NCBI GenBank assembly: GCA_050292235.1
Contig: JBNKLG010000001.1
Span: forward strand, 62,001-126,000
Length of the DNA stretch: 64,000 bases
Direction: 5' to 3'
From: JBNKLG01 sp050292235
GTDB taxonomy: Bacteria; Pseudomonadota; Gammaproteobacteria; Chromatiales; Chromatiaceae
The translations under genes were made by a program, and so were the position numbers. This document shows, piece after piece, positions 1 to 8,257 of this stretch. Under the pieces are notes generated by a model, which saw only the letters and a program-made list of their open reading frames with translations, made no database searches and was not told the origin of the DNA. How positions within the stretch are numbered: position 1 is the first letter of the stretch; every line of letters starts with the position of its first letter.

Positions 1-3
1 TTG

Positions 4-28
4 CGCCCCCTTGTCGGGGCGTTTTTTT
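4..28 (+). terminator. Rho-independent terminator of a gene left of the window
   Basis: A 6-bp GC stem (CGCCCC at 4-9 with GGGGCG at 16-21) and a 6-nt loop are followed by seven T residues at 22-28. The T-tract places it on the plus strand, so it would end a transcript entering from the left edge. Confidence 0.75.
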
Positions 29-49
29 GTGTTCTGATAGATTCATGGA

Positions 50-268
50 TTAGAGTCGACGGAGTCCCAAAAACCGATGGTGCTCATCCAGGGTCATTTC
101 AAAGCGGCCCCGTAGGCCGTCGGCGTTCACGAAGGGGCGCAGGTGATAGGCGGGAAACTGGATGCGTCGCCCATCCTCTGCCCTTACAGAGATCTGACTG
201 GCTGTTCCCTGGTAATAGCGTAGATACTCCTGGGCAGGAATCGTGAGGGTAAAGCGAATGCGTTGCAT
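50..268 (-). CDS. DUF2835 family protein
   Basis: A 72-aa protein matching the DUF2835 family, small proteins of unknown function common in gammaproteobacteria. Seen: the family pattern of an N-terminal beta strand, then YYQGTASQISVRAEDGRR, FPAYHLRPFV, GLRGRFEM and a C-terminal FLGLRRL. There is no signal peptide or membrane segment, so it is probably cytosolic. The length is normal for the family. It lies about 100 bp downstream of nrdB on the same strand, separated by a strong hairpin, so cotranscription is uncertain. No function can be given. Confidence 0.8.
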   Translation of the reverse strand: MQRIRFTLTIPAQEYLRYYQGTASQISVRAEDGRRIQFPAYHLRPFVNADGLRGRFEMTLDEHHRFLGLRRL

Positions 269-302
269 GGAGAGCCAGGGTTCAGCAGTGGAGATTGATC
301 AG

Positions 303-338
303 GTCAACGGTGCCTTTTTTGATAACGGCACCGTTGAC
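303..338 (-). terminator. Hairpin downstream of nrdB
   Basis: A perfect 12-bp inverted repeat (303-314 with 327-338) encloses a 12-nt loop, 29 bp past the nrdB stop. There is no T-tract after it on the minus strand, so it may act as a 3' end stabiliser or a Rho-dependent stop instead of a classical intrinsic terminator. Confidence 0.55.
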
Positions 339-366
339 AGGTCAAAACTGATTCAGTCGATACCTT

Positions 367-1503
367 TCAGTCCCACTTGAGTCCGCCTTTCTGGTATTCC
401 GTAACCGTGGTTTCAAAGAAGTTTTTCTCTTTGCGCAGGTTGGCCTGCTCGTCCAGCCAGGGCAGGGCATTGCGGGCACCTGGGAAGGGAACCTGATCCA
501 GCCCCAGTTGGCGGGTACGAAGGTTGGCGACGAAACGGAACTGTTCGATGTGATCGGTAGCCGAGTAGCCAAGGATCGGATCACGCAAGATGTAATGGGC
601 GTAAGCGGTTTCAGCGGCTTCACATTCATCCCACATGTCGCGCATGGCCTGGGGGTCGGGCTGGATCTTCTCTTCGTGCATGATCTGGCGGGCCACTTTG
701 AGGCCAAAAGAGGCGTGTAGCACTTCATCCCGCATGATGTATTGAAGTTGTTCGGCAGTGCCGCGCATCAGTCCGCGCCGTTGCAGGGCGAAAATGGGGC
801 TGAAGCCGTTGTAGAACCAGCAGCCTTCAAAGATGCCGGCAAAAAAGATGTAGGCCATGAGGAAGTTGTGCAGCTCGTCATGGTTGTGCAGATCCATGTC
901 TGTCCGCAATACCGAGTTGAGTCGACGGTTGGTCAGCTGAATTTTGCCATTGATCTCAGGCACTACCCGGTAACGGTTATAGACCTCACCCTGATCCAGG
1001 CCCAGGGTCTCAATGCAGTGCTGATAGGTCCAGGTGTGCAGCGACTCTTCATATACCTGACGCGCCTGGTAGATCTGTAGCTCGGGGGCAGACATCTTTT
1101 CCATTACTGCCAGGCCGATGTTACGCATGGCCAAAATGTCGGAAGTGGTGAGATAGGCCAGCACGTTTTCGTAGACGTGACGTTCCTCCACCGTCAGTTT
1201 GTGGTGGTAGTCGTGGACATCCTGGGCCATGTTGATGTCCAGCGGTGTCCAGTGGTTTTTATTGGCATTGATAAAAAACTCCCAGGCCCAGGGGTATTTG
1301 AATGGCGCCAACTGGTTGATGTCGGTCATGCCGTTCACTACCCGTTTATCGTCCGGGTTGATGGGCTTCATTGGCGTGGTGGTTCTGGGCTGTTGCACAA
1401 CCTCATCGGCTGAGGAGAGCAGGGGGCTGGCTTCGACCGGAAGGGGAGCGCTCGGTACAACGGGCTGGGCCGCGGGGGCCAGGGGATCGTCCCAATTCAA
1501 CAT
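367..1503 (-). CDS. nrdB: Ribonucleoside-diphosphate reductase subunit beta (class I)
   Basis: R2 subunit of class I ribonucleotide reductase. It holds the di-metal centre and tyrosyl radical that drive NDP reduction by NrdA. Seen: metal ligands in family spacing, D122, E153, H156, E226, E260 and H263, and radical Y160 four residues after H156, so it looks like a tyrosyl-radical enzyme and not the Tyr-less form. Intervals between ligands equal those of E. coli R2 (31, 3 and 34 residues). The 378 residues include a Pro/Ala-rich N-terminal extension of about 45 residues, probably disordered. It lies 45 bp downstream of nrdA, so the two are surely cotranscribed under the NrdR boxes upstream of nrdA. 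Confidence 0.96.
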   Translation of the reverse strand: MLNWDDPLAPAAQPVVPSAPLPVEASPLLSSADEVVQQPRTTTPMKPINPDDKRVVNGMTDINQLAPFKYPWAWEFFINANKNHWTPLDINMAQDVHDYHHKLTVEERHVYENVLAYLTTSDILAMRNIGLAVMEKMSAPELQIYQARQVYEESLHTWTYQHCIETLGLDQGEVYNRYRVVPEINGKIQLTNRRLNSVLRTDMDLHNHDELHNFLMAYIFFAGIFEGCWFYNGFSPIFALQRRGLMRGTAEQLQYIMRDEVLHASFGLKVARQIMHEEKIQPDPQAMRDMWDECEAAETAYAHYILRDPILGYSATDHIEQFRFVANLRTRQLGLDQVPFPGARNALPWLDEQANLRKEKNFFETTVTEYQKGGLKWD

Positions 1504-1548
1504 AATGGGTCTCCTTGATGTGGGTTCATGATCAGTTGGCGTATTCGG

Positions 1549-4419
1549 TTACTGACAGGCTTCGCAATCCGGGTCCAGGATGCTACAGAACTTGGGCTCG
1601 GCATCGGCGATGGCCTCTTCAGGTTTGTCGCCACCGGTTTTCTCCACATGAGTAGCGCCTTGTGAGCGCAGGTAATAGGTAGTTTTGAGTCCACGAACCC
1701 AGGCCAGTTTGTAGAGGTTGTCCAGCTTTTTACCGGAGGGTTCGGACATATAGAGGTTGAGACTCTGTGCCTGATCGATCCATTTCTGGCGGCGGGAACC
1801 GGCCTCTACCAGCCAGCGCGGGTCGACCTCGAAGGCGGTGGCGTAGAGTGTCTTGAGCTCTTCCGGGACGCGATCAATGGCTTGCAGGGATCCGTCATAA
1901 TATTTGAGGTCATTGACCATAACCTCATCCCAGAGGCCACGGTTCTTGAGATCACGCACCATATAGGGGTTCACCACGGTGAATTCACCAGAGAGATTCG
2001 ATTTCACAAAGAGGTTCTGGTAGGTCGGTTCGATGGACTGACTCACTCCGCAGATGTTGGAGATGGTGGCGGTGGGTGCGATGGCCATACAGTTGGCGTT
2101 ACGCATGCCGCTTTGCATGACCCGGTGGCGCAGGCTGTCCCAATCCAGGGTGCGGCTCTCATCCACCTGCAGGTAGCCACCACGCTCTTCGGCCAGTTTC
2201 TGCATGGAGTCGATGGGCAGAATGCCCTGGCTCCAGAGTGAACCCTCAAAGCTGGTGTAGCGACCGCGTTCCTCGGCCAGCTCGGCAGAGGCCTGAATGG
2301 CAAAGTAGCTGATGGCCTCCATGGAGGTGTCGGCGAAGGTCAGGGCCTCTTCCGAAGCAAAGGGCATGCGCAGTTTGTACAGGGTGTCCTGGAAGCCCAT
2401 GATGCCCAGCCCGACAGGGCGGTGGCGCAGGTTGGCATTGCGTGCCTGGGGCACCGAGTAGTAGTTGTAATCGATGACGTTGTCGAGCATGCGCATGGCT
2501 GTGCTGACTGTGGCCTCCAATTTACTCATGTCCAGCCCCTGGTCGGTGACGTGGGCGGTCAGGTTGATGGAACCCAGGTTGCAGACAGCGATCTCGCTGT
2601 CATTGGTGTGCAGGGTGATTTCGGTGCAAAGGTTGGAGCTGTGTACCACGCCCACATGTTGGTTGGTGTAGCGAATATTGCAGGGATCTTTGAAGGTGAC
2701 CCAGGGGTGGCCGGTTTCGAATAACATGCCCAACATCTTGCGCCAGAGATCCACAGCCTTGAGACGACGGAATACCTTGATCTCGCCACGGTCGGCCTTG
2801 GCCTCATAGGCGGTATAGGCGGACTCGAAGGCCTGACCGGTGAGGTCGTGCAGATCGGGCGTGTCGTTGGGTGAGAACAGTGTCCAGTCGGCCTCTTCGG
2901 CCACACGCTTCATAAACAGATCAGGGATCCAGTTGGCGGTGTTCATATCGTGGGTGCGGCGGCGGTCGTCGCCAGTGTTCTTACGCAGTTCGATGAAGTC
3001 CTCAATATCCAGATGCCAGGTCTCCAGATAGGCGCAGACCGCTCCCTTGCGTTTGCCGCCCTGGTTGACAGCAACGGCGGTGTCATTGGCCACTTTGAGG
3101 AAAGGCACCACCCCCTGGGATTTGCCATTGGTCCCCTTGATGTGGGAGCCGAGGGCGCGAACCCGGGTCCAGTCGTTGCCCAGGCCGCCGGCATATTTGG
3201 ACAGCAGGGCATTGTCCTTGATGGCACCGTAGATACCATCGAGGTCGTCGGGCACCGTGGTCAGGTAGCAACTGGAGAGCTGCGGACGCAGGGTGCCGGA
3301 GTTGAACAGGGTGGGAGTGCTGCTCATGAAGTCGAAGCTGGAGAGCAGGTTGTAGAACTCGATGGTTCGGGCCTCGCGGTCGATCTCGTTGATGGCCAGC
3401 CCCATGGATACCCGCATGAAAAAGGCCTGGGGCAACTCGAAGCAGACCTTGTCCTGGGTGTGAATGAAGTAACGGTCATAAAGGGTCTGCAGGCCCAGAT
3501 AGGTAAAGTTGAGATCCCGTTCAGGCTGAATGGCAGCGGTAAGTCGGGCCAAGTCGTATTGGGCCAGACGGGGGTCCAGCAGCTCCAGATTGATGGCCTG
3601 GGTGAGATAGGCCTCGAAGTAATCGGCGTAGGTCGCGCCCATCTCGGCCTGGGTGTGCACCGTTGGTTGCTTCAGATAGCCCAGGGCCTCACGGCGTAGC
3701 TGGTCCAGCAGCAGGCGGGCAGCTACCTGGCTGTAGTTGGGCTCCTTGTCGATTAGGGTGCGGGCACTCATAACCAGCGCCTGGGCCACATCCTTCTCTT
3801 TGATACCGTCATAGATGTTATGCAGACAGCTCTCGCGGATAAGATCCGGGCTGACCTCATCCAGGCCGTTGCAGGCCTCTGCCACCAGTGCAGATAGGCG
3901 ATTCACATCCAGGGGTTGGCGACTGCCATCCTGGAGGGTGACCAGGAGTTGCTGGGCCGTTTCAAGTCCCTTGGTTTCCTGAGGTTGTTCCTGGGCGCGC
4001 TCACGGGCACGTTCGGCACGGTAGATCACATAGGCACGGGCGATTTTGTGTTCACCGGAGCGCATCAGTGCCAGCTCCACCTGATCCTGGATGTCCTCAA
4101 TGTGGACATTGCTTCCGGTGCGGGTCAGGGCCTGCACGACCTGTTCGGTCAGCTGGCCTACGGTTTTGTGGATGCGGCTGGATGCAGCGGCGTTACCCCC
4201 TTCAACGGCCAAAAAGGCCTTGGTCATGGCGACGCTGATTTTGTCCGGATCGAAGGCAGTGACCTTGCCATTGCGGCGAATGACCTGGATATCAAACTGG
4301 CGTTTGGGCGCACTCTGATGCTGGGTATCAGAGCGAGGAGACGCTGGCGGCATCTGTAAAGGGTCTGTCAACATGTCTAAGGAGATGTCGCTTGCCATGG
4401 ATCCTCCCGGGTTAGGCAA
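1549..4419 (-). CDS. nrdA: Ribonucleoside-diphosphate reductase subunit alpha (class I)
   Basis: Catalytic R1 subunit, reducing NDPs to dNDPs. Seen: an N-terminal ATP-cone at about residues 42-140 (VIRRNGKVTAFDPDKI), then a second ATP-cone-like stretch at about 160-250 (LQDGSRQPLDVNRL). Next come the 10-stranded barrel with SSNLCTEI, AVCNLGSINL and NANCMAIAPTATIS, which carry the active-site cysteines, and a C-terminal redox tail with C952 and C955. At 956 aa it is longer than E. coli NrdA (761 aa) and resembles the two-cone enzyme of Pseudomonas aeruginosa. The first cone should be the dATP on/off switch. Start chosen at 4419, the first ATG; GGAT/CCTCCC-type purines precede it. Confidence 0.96.
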   Translation of the reverse strand: MPNPGGSMASDISLDMLTDPLQMPPASPRSDTQHQSAPKRQFDIQVIRRNGKVTAFDPDKISVAMTKAFLAVEGGNAAASSRIHKTVGQLTEQVVQALTRTGSNVHIEDIQDQVELALMRSGEHKIARAYVIYRAERARERAQEQPQETKGLETAQQLLVTLQDGSRQPLDVNRLSALVAEACNGLDEVSPDLIRESCLHNIYDGIKEKDVAQALVMSARTLIDKEPNYSQVAARLLLDQLRREALGYLKQPTVHTQAEMGATYADYFEAYLTQAINLELLDPRLAQYDLARLTAAIQPERDLNFTYLGLQTLYDRYFIHTQDKVCFELPQAFFMRVSMGLAINEIDREARTIEFYNLLSSFDFMSSTPTLFNSGTLRPQLSSCYLTTVPDDLDGIYGAIKDNALLSKYAGGLGNDWTRVRALGSHIKGTNGKSQGVVPFLKVANDTAVAVNQGGKRKGAVCAYLETWHLDIEDFIELRKNTGDDRRRTHDMNTANWIPDLFMKRVAEEADWTLFSPNDTPDLHDLTGQAFESAYTAYEAKADRGEIKVFRRLKAVDLWRKMLGMLFETGHPWVTFKDPCNIRYTNQHVGVVHSSNLCTEITLHTNDSEIAVCNLGSINLTAHVTDQGLDMSKLEATVSTAMRMLDNVIDYNYYSVPQARNANLRHRPVGLGIMGFQDTLYKLRMPFASEEALTFADTSMEAISYFAIQASAELAEERGRYTSFEGSLWSQGILPIDSMQKLAEERGGYLQVDESRTLDWDSLRHRVMQSGMRNANCMAIAPTATISNICGVSQSIEPTYQNLFVKSNLSGEFTVVNPYMVRDLKNRGLWDEVMVNDLKYYDGSLQAIDRVPEELKTLYATAFEVDPRWLVEAGSRRQKWIDQAQSLNLYMSEPSGKKLDNLYKLAWVRGLKTTYYLRSQGATHVEKTGGDKPEEAIADAEPKFCSILDPDCEACQ

Positions 4420-4499
4420 ATGAGCGTGGCGCCCTCATCCCAGGCGGGGAGAATGCCTGGTAGCAAAGAAGGCGGCCATCAGATGGGTTGTGATCAAAG

Positions 4500-4547
4500 A
4501 CACAATATATACGTGTTTTCGTTATAGTGAAACACTATATGTTGTGT
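4500..4547 (-). promoter_or_regulatory. Tandem NrdR boxes upstream of nrdAB
   Basis: Two copies of the NrdR box occur: ACACAATATATACGTG at 4500-4515 and ACACTATATGTTGTGT at 4532-4547. Their starts are 32 bp apart, that is three helical turns, which is the known arrangement for NrdR sites. On the minus strand a TTTCAC, 17-bp spacer, TATATT hexamer pair lies inside the boxes, so NrdR binding would cover the promoter. The nrdA start is 81 bp downstream. The nrdR gene itself is not in the window. Confidence 0.85.
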
Positions 4548-4666
4548 ATTTTGCTGTGTGGAACTAGGCGTTTCCGGTGAGGAAGCTGTGGATAAAAAGC
4601 CATATCCCTGGTCCAGAAAGGTCTGGAGAAATATTAGTGAAAACTAAAGTAGCGGAAAATGGAGGG

Positions 4667-5173
4667 CTATTTTTTTGTTTTGGCCCGAATGGCACCTTCA
4701 CGACGGAGAAATTGCTCCAACATCTCCTGCGTGACTGGGCCATTATGCTTGGAAACCAACTGCCCTTGTGGATCGATGATGGCCGTGGTGGGCAGGCCTT
4801 TAAGCGGTTCAAAAGGGGTTAAGGGCAGATCGTTGATGAGCAACTGGGGGTAGTTGACTTTGAGTCGATGCAAAAGGGGGCGCAGGGCAATGGGATCTTG
4901 TTGCTGGAAATTGATGCCCAGGACTTGAACGTTGGGGAAGTGGCGTTGAAATGCCACCAACTCAGGGATTTCTTTCAAACAGGGGGGGCACCAGGCCGCC
5001 CAAAAATTGATGACCACCCAGCGTCCTCGGTAGTCAGAGAGTCGTTGGGTTTTCCCGCTGATGTCCTGGAGACTGAAGTCGACTGCGGAGCCGGATAAGG
5101 CTTGCCCTGCGGTCAGCAGGTTGAGCAACAGGGCGATCCAGAAACGGGAAAATAGGGGGATAGGATTTCGCAT
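4667..5173 (-). CDS. TlpA-type periplasmic thiol-disulfide oxidoreductase
   Basis: A 168-aa exported thioredoxin-fold protein. Seen: N-terminal hydrophobic signal or anchor (residues 8-28), the VDFSLQDISG strand typical of TlpA/ResA, the active site WCPPC (C62, C65) and a cis-proline at P128 (KGLPTT). Known for the family: it keeps cysteines reduced in the periplasm, often for cytochrome c maturation or copper delivery. Here it stands alone between nrdAB and a divergent CBS gene, so its partner cannot be read from context. No clear Shine-Dalgarno sequence precedes the ATG. The substrate is unknown. Confidence 0.88.
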   Translation of the reverse strand: MRNPIPLFSRFWIALLLNLLTAGQALSGSAVDFSLQDISGKTQRLSDYRGRWVVINFWAAWCPPCLKEIPELVAFQRHFPNVQVLGINFQQQDPIALRPLLHRLKVNYPQLLINDLPLTPFEPLKGLPTTAIIDPQGQLVSKHNGPVTQEMLEQFLRREGAIRAKTKK

Positions 5174-5303
5174 GGCAGGATTCTAGCAGGCAAAGGGTGT
5201 TGGTGGTCTTTGGTTGTTTGCCAATGCGCTGAAGCGGGTACACAATGGTGTCGTGGAGTTTGGCCCCCATTACCATTAACAAAAAGATAACGAGGAAAAA
5301 ATT

Positions 5304-5783
5304 ATGCTGGTCAAAGAAATCATGAGTTGCACTGCCCGTGCGGTCAAGGTGGAAACCCCGTTGATCGAAGTGGTCTCTCTGATGTGCTTGTATCGCTATA
5401 GCGGTTTGCCGGTGGTCGATGACGATCACAAAATGGTGGGCTTTATCGCGGAAAAAGACGTTTTGGCACGTATGTTCCCCAGCCTGGAAGAGCTGATGGA
5501 ACAGGGCGGTATGGCCAATATCGACATGGATGAGATGATGGGGCGCTATAAGGAGGTTGTCCGTCTCAAAGTGGCAGACCTTATGTCCAACACCGTGATC
5601 AGCACCACGCCTGAAACCCACATCCTACGGGCTGCATCCAATATGGCACGGCACAAATTCCGCCGCATTCCGGTGACCGATGGTGGCATTTTGGTGGGGA
5701 TGGTCAGTATGGGCGATGTGCATAAAGCCATCTTCAAACTGAATGTCACTGAGTCAGTGGTGGCTGCGGCCAAAGTGCTGTGA
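5304..5783 (+). CDS. CBS domain pair protein
   Basis: A 159-aa soluble protein made only of two CBS domains (about residues 7-62 and 92-146). Each ends in the G-x-(V/I)-x-x-x-D pattern (VGFIAEKDVL and VGMVSMGDVH). CBS pairs bind adenine nucleotides and usually act as energy or ligand sensors. Here there is no attached effector domain, so it would act on a partner. A good ribosome site (CGAGGA) lies 8 nt before the ATG. It is divergent from the TlpA-like gene and convergent with the glucokinase-like gene. Partner and ligand are not determinable. Confidence 0.88.
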   Translation: MLVKEIMSCTARAVKVETPLIEVVSLMCLYRYSGLPVVDDDHKMVGFIAEKDVLARMFPSLEELMEQGGMANIDMDEMMGRYKEVVRLKVADLMSNTVISTTPETHILRAASNMARHKFRRIPVTDGGILVGMVSMGDVHKAIFKLNVTESVVAAAKVL

Positions 5784-5799
5784 GTTTTTCTTCTCTATG

Positions 5800-5824
5800 G
5801 CGGCCATCTTGATGAGATGGCCGC
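5800..5824. terminator. Hairpin between convergent genes
   Basis: A perfect 10-bp inverted repeat (5800-5809 with 5815-5824) with a 5-nt loop sits between the stop of the CBS gene and the stop of the convergent glucokinase-like gene. No good T-tract exists on either side. It is probably a shared 3' end structure. Confidence 0.5.
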
Positions 5825-6780
5825 TACTCCTGCTCAATGCCCTGAACCCTGGCCCAATGGGCCGCCCCTATCAGAGCCAGGTCAGGCTCATCTACCCAAT
5901 AGAGCGGTATCTGTGCCAACAGATCGGCACTGCCCGGTTTGTTGATGAACGCGGGGTATAGGGTTCTCTGTACCAGCTCCTGAGGCAGTCGAGACAGGAT
6001 ATCTCCAGTGAGATAAACCCCACCCATAGACATGGATTTGAGCGCCAAGTTGGCCGCCTCGCGACCTAGTAGCGAGAGAAGACGGGTCGTCACTATTTGG
6101 GCCGCTGTATCGCCCTGTTCGGCACGATCACAGATATCCTCTCCCGAGATGCAGCAGGCTGGATCATCGGACAGCCATCGGTTCAGCATGGCCAATCCTC
6201 GTCCGGAGATGACATCACCCCAAGTGGCTTGTCCGTATTGATCCATCAGCAGTTCCAGAATCTGGATCTCTGTATCGTCTTGTGGTGCGAAATCCGTATG
6301 CTCTCCGGCGGTGGCAAAGGGGTGGTGGTGGTGTCCGTTCCAGTAGAGCACGGTTTCGCTCAAGTCGGTGCTAACGTTTAATAGACAACGATTACCAGGT
6401 TGTATGGCCAGTGTCGGCCCCAGGGGGATACACTGTTCGTCCTTTACCAGCGGGAGCCCCCAGCCCATGGCCTCCTGACGATGAATCAGGTGGCAGGGTA
6501 GGCCAATACTGGACTGAATCTGAGCGGCTGAAACTGGCCAGGGCAGCCAGGTTGCTTGGCAGCATTGGTCTTTAATGGACGCAGGCAGGGTCAGGATGAT
6601 GACTGCGGTTTCAGTTTCTAGGGTTTTCTGGGCAGCTTGGATTAATGCCTCTATGTTGACAGAGGCCGGAGTGGATAAGTGGGTGCTGGCTGTTACTCGA
6701 TAGCGGCCATCGGTTTGGTTGACCAGACCAAAACGAGCGTCGGTTGCGGTAATTTCGGCGCAAAGAAAGGAGGCGTTCAT
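5824..6780 (-). CDS. Glucokinase-fold protein lacking catalytic motifs
   Basis: A 318-aa protein colinear with bacterial glucokinase (E. coli Glk, 321 aa). Shared: HTDFAPQDDTE near 161-171, a VISGRGLAMLNRWL segment, LGREAANLALKSMSMGGVYLTGDI, and the C-terminal LIGAAH. Lost: the ATP motif DxGGTN is replaced by EITATDAR (9-16). The Asn-Asp pair with the catalytic base is replaced by His-Arg (100-101). The second phosphate motif GTGLG is replaced by PGNRCLL (128-134), and the sugar-binding Glu is Ala158. I infer a non-catalytic relative, perhaps regulatory or sugar-sensing. The reading frame is intact, which argues against simple decay. Confidence 0.72.
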   Translation of the reverse strand: MNASFLCAEITATDARFGLVNQTDGRYRVTASTHLSTPASVNIEALIQAAQKTLETETAVIILTLPASIKDQCCQATWLPWPVSAAQIQSSIGLPCHLIHRQEAMGWGLPLVKDEQCIPLGPTLAIQPGNRCLLNVSTDLSETVLYWNGHHHHPFATAGEHTDFAPQDDTEIQILELLMDQYGQATWGDVISGRGLAMLNRWLSDDPACCISGEDICDRAEQGDTAAQIVTTRLLSLLGREAANLALKSMSMGGVYLTGDILSRLPQELVQRTLYPAFINKPGSADLLAQIPLYWVDEPDLALIGAAHWARVQGIEQE

Positions 6781-7150
6781 GGCAATTCTGCTGCCTAAAG
6801 GGTTCTCCCAGTGAGTGGAGTGCTGAAGTGGTGTTCTGTCTTCAATTTCAGTTGATTAGGACTGGGGAAACGCTGATTTTTGTTTCTCGTTTACTGAGAA
6901 ATCCAGAATGAATTTATTCCGCACTTTTTTTGTTGACCTCCATCAAAGCTGAATCGCTATGTTACGTCTAGACTCAGGACTAAGTCGCGGATTTTGAGGG
7001 GGTGTTCATGCCGTCTCATGTTCAATAGCTGAATCTTCCTACATTCAACGTTGAGTCTGCAATCAGATACTTTCGTTTCATAGAGTGGGAACAGCGCCAA
7101 CTTTATATAGCTGCTGATTGATACAGAGAAGGTGACTGGGAGAATATTCA
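6781..7150. other. Intergenic region with FNR-type promoter
   Basis: About 370 bp without a convincing gene, between divergent genes. It holds the FNR-type site described separately and a long AT-rich leader before the peroxidase gene. No RNA gene or repeat was seen in it. Confidence 0.6.
6933..6974 (+). promoter_or_regulatory. FNR/ANR-type site with class II promoter
   Basis: TTGAC-CTCC-ATCAA at 6933-6946 matches the FNR consensus TTGAT-N4-ATCAA at 9 of 10 defined positions. A TAGACT hexamer at 6969-6974 lies where a -10 box should be if the site is centred near -41.5, the class II arrangement. Transcription would start near 6981 and run into the peroxidase gene. Di-heme peroxidases are known FNR/ANR targets in other gammaproteobacteria, so context supports the reading. 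Confidence 0.72.
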
Positions 7151-8257
7151 GTGATCATAGGTAGATCTGACTATGCAACATTAAAGATAACAAGTTCAAA
7201 GAACAGCTGTCTCTTAAAAAGTAAATTTTCTTTTCTCCCGGCCAGTCCAGGTTCCGGTTTGCCCATCAATGTGACTCCTTTTTTAAACAATCGCATTGGC
7301 CTCTGGATGCTGGCTTTTGTCTGGGGGATGGCTCCCATAGCCGTTCAGGCAGCGCCTTCAGCCAGCGAGCCCATCAGGCCGTTACCCTCACTTCAGTCTC
7401 TTCATTTGGATGAACGCAAAGTCAAGTTGGGTAAGGCTTTATTCAACGATGTCCGTCTTTCAAAAGACAACACGGTGGCTTGTGTCTCTTGCCATCAGAT
7501 TGAGTTGGGCGGTGATGATGGAAGAAAGTCAGCCATCGGTGTGCGAGGTCAGGTCGGGCCGATTAATTCGCCGACTGTGCTTAACTCAGGCTTCAATTTC
7601 CGGCAATTTTGGAACGGTCGGGCCAAGTCTCTGGAGGAGCAAGCCGATGGCCCGGTCAACAACCCTTTGGAAATGGGCAGCAATTGGACAGAGGTGGTTT
7701 CCAAGCTCAGCAAAGATGCGACGATGACCGCAACGTTTCGAAGTCTCTATCCCAGTGGCATGACCGGGGAGAATGCCAGAGATGCCATTGCCGAATATGA
7801 ACGCTCTTTGGTGACGCCCTCCCGTTTTGACCGTTACCTGAATGGGGATGATAAGGCCATTTCTGATGATGAAAAAAAAGGCTATCAGCTTTTCAAGGAG
7901 TATGGCTGTATCGCTTGCCATCAGGGCGTCAATATTGGCGGCAATATGTATCAGAAATTCGGTGTCTTCAGTAACTATTTTGAGGAGCGCGGCCATGTCA
8001 CCGATGCGGATTTAGGCCGCTTCTCGGTTACCGGTCGCGAGGAGGATCGCCACGTATTCAAGGTGCCTTCTTTGCGAAATGTGGAGTTGACCGCTCCCTA
8101 TTTTCACGATGGTTCAGTAGAAACCCTGGAAGAGGCGGTTGATGTCATGTTCGCCAATCAGATCGGGCGTATTGCAACGGATAAAGAGAGACCTTTGATC
8201 GTCAAGTTCTTGCGATCGCTCACCGGGGATCGTTTTGTAAAGGGCCGGGACAAATGA
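7151..8257 (+). CDS. Di-heme cytochrome c peroxidase (CcpA/MauG family)
   Basis: Periplasmic peroxidase reducing H2O2 with electrons from c-type cytochromes. Seen: two heme c motifs, CVSCH (C111-H115) and CIACH (C253-H257), with family features ALFNDVRLSKDNTVACVSCH, NSPTVLN, FKVPSLRNVELTAPYFHDG. A hydrophobic stretch ending in VQA-APS is a signal peptide. The GTG at 7151 has GGGAG 8 nt upstream but puts about 40 polar residues before the signal peptide. A GTG at 7271 would give a normal signal peptide but lacks a clear ribosome site, so the start is uncertain. The stop overlaps the kinase start (ATGA), so the peroxidase is translationally coupled to a two-component system. Confidence 0.9.
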   Translation: MIIGRSDYATLKITSSKNSCLLKSKFSFLPASPGSGLPINVTPFLNNRIGLWMLAFVWGMAPIAVQAAPSASEPIRPLPSLQSLHLDERKVKLGKALFNDVRLSKDNTVACVSCHQIELGGDDGRKSAIGVRGQVGPINSPTVLNSGFNFRQFWNGRAKSLEEQADGPVNNPLEMGSNWTEVVSKLSKDATMTATFRSLYPSGMTGENARDAIAEYERSLVTPSRFDRYLNGDDKAISDDEKKGYQLFKEYGCIACHQGVNIGGNMYQKFGVFSNYFEERGHVTDADLGRFSVTGREEDRHVFKVPSLRNVELTAPYFHDGSVETLEEAVDVMFANQIGRIATDKERPLIVKFLRSLTGDRFVKGRDK

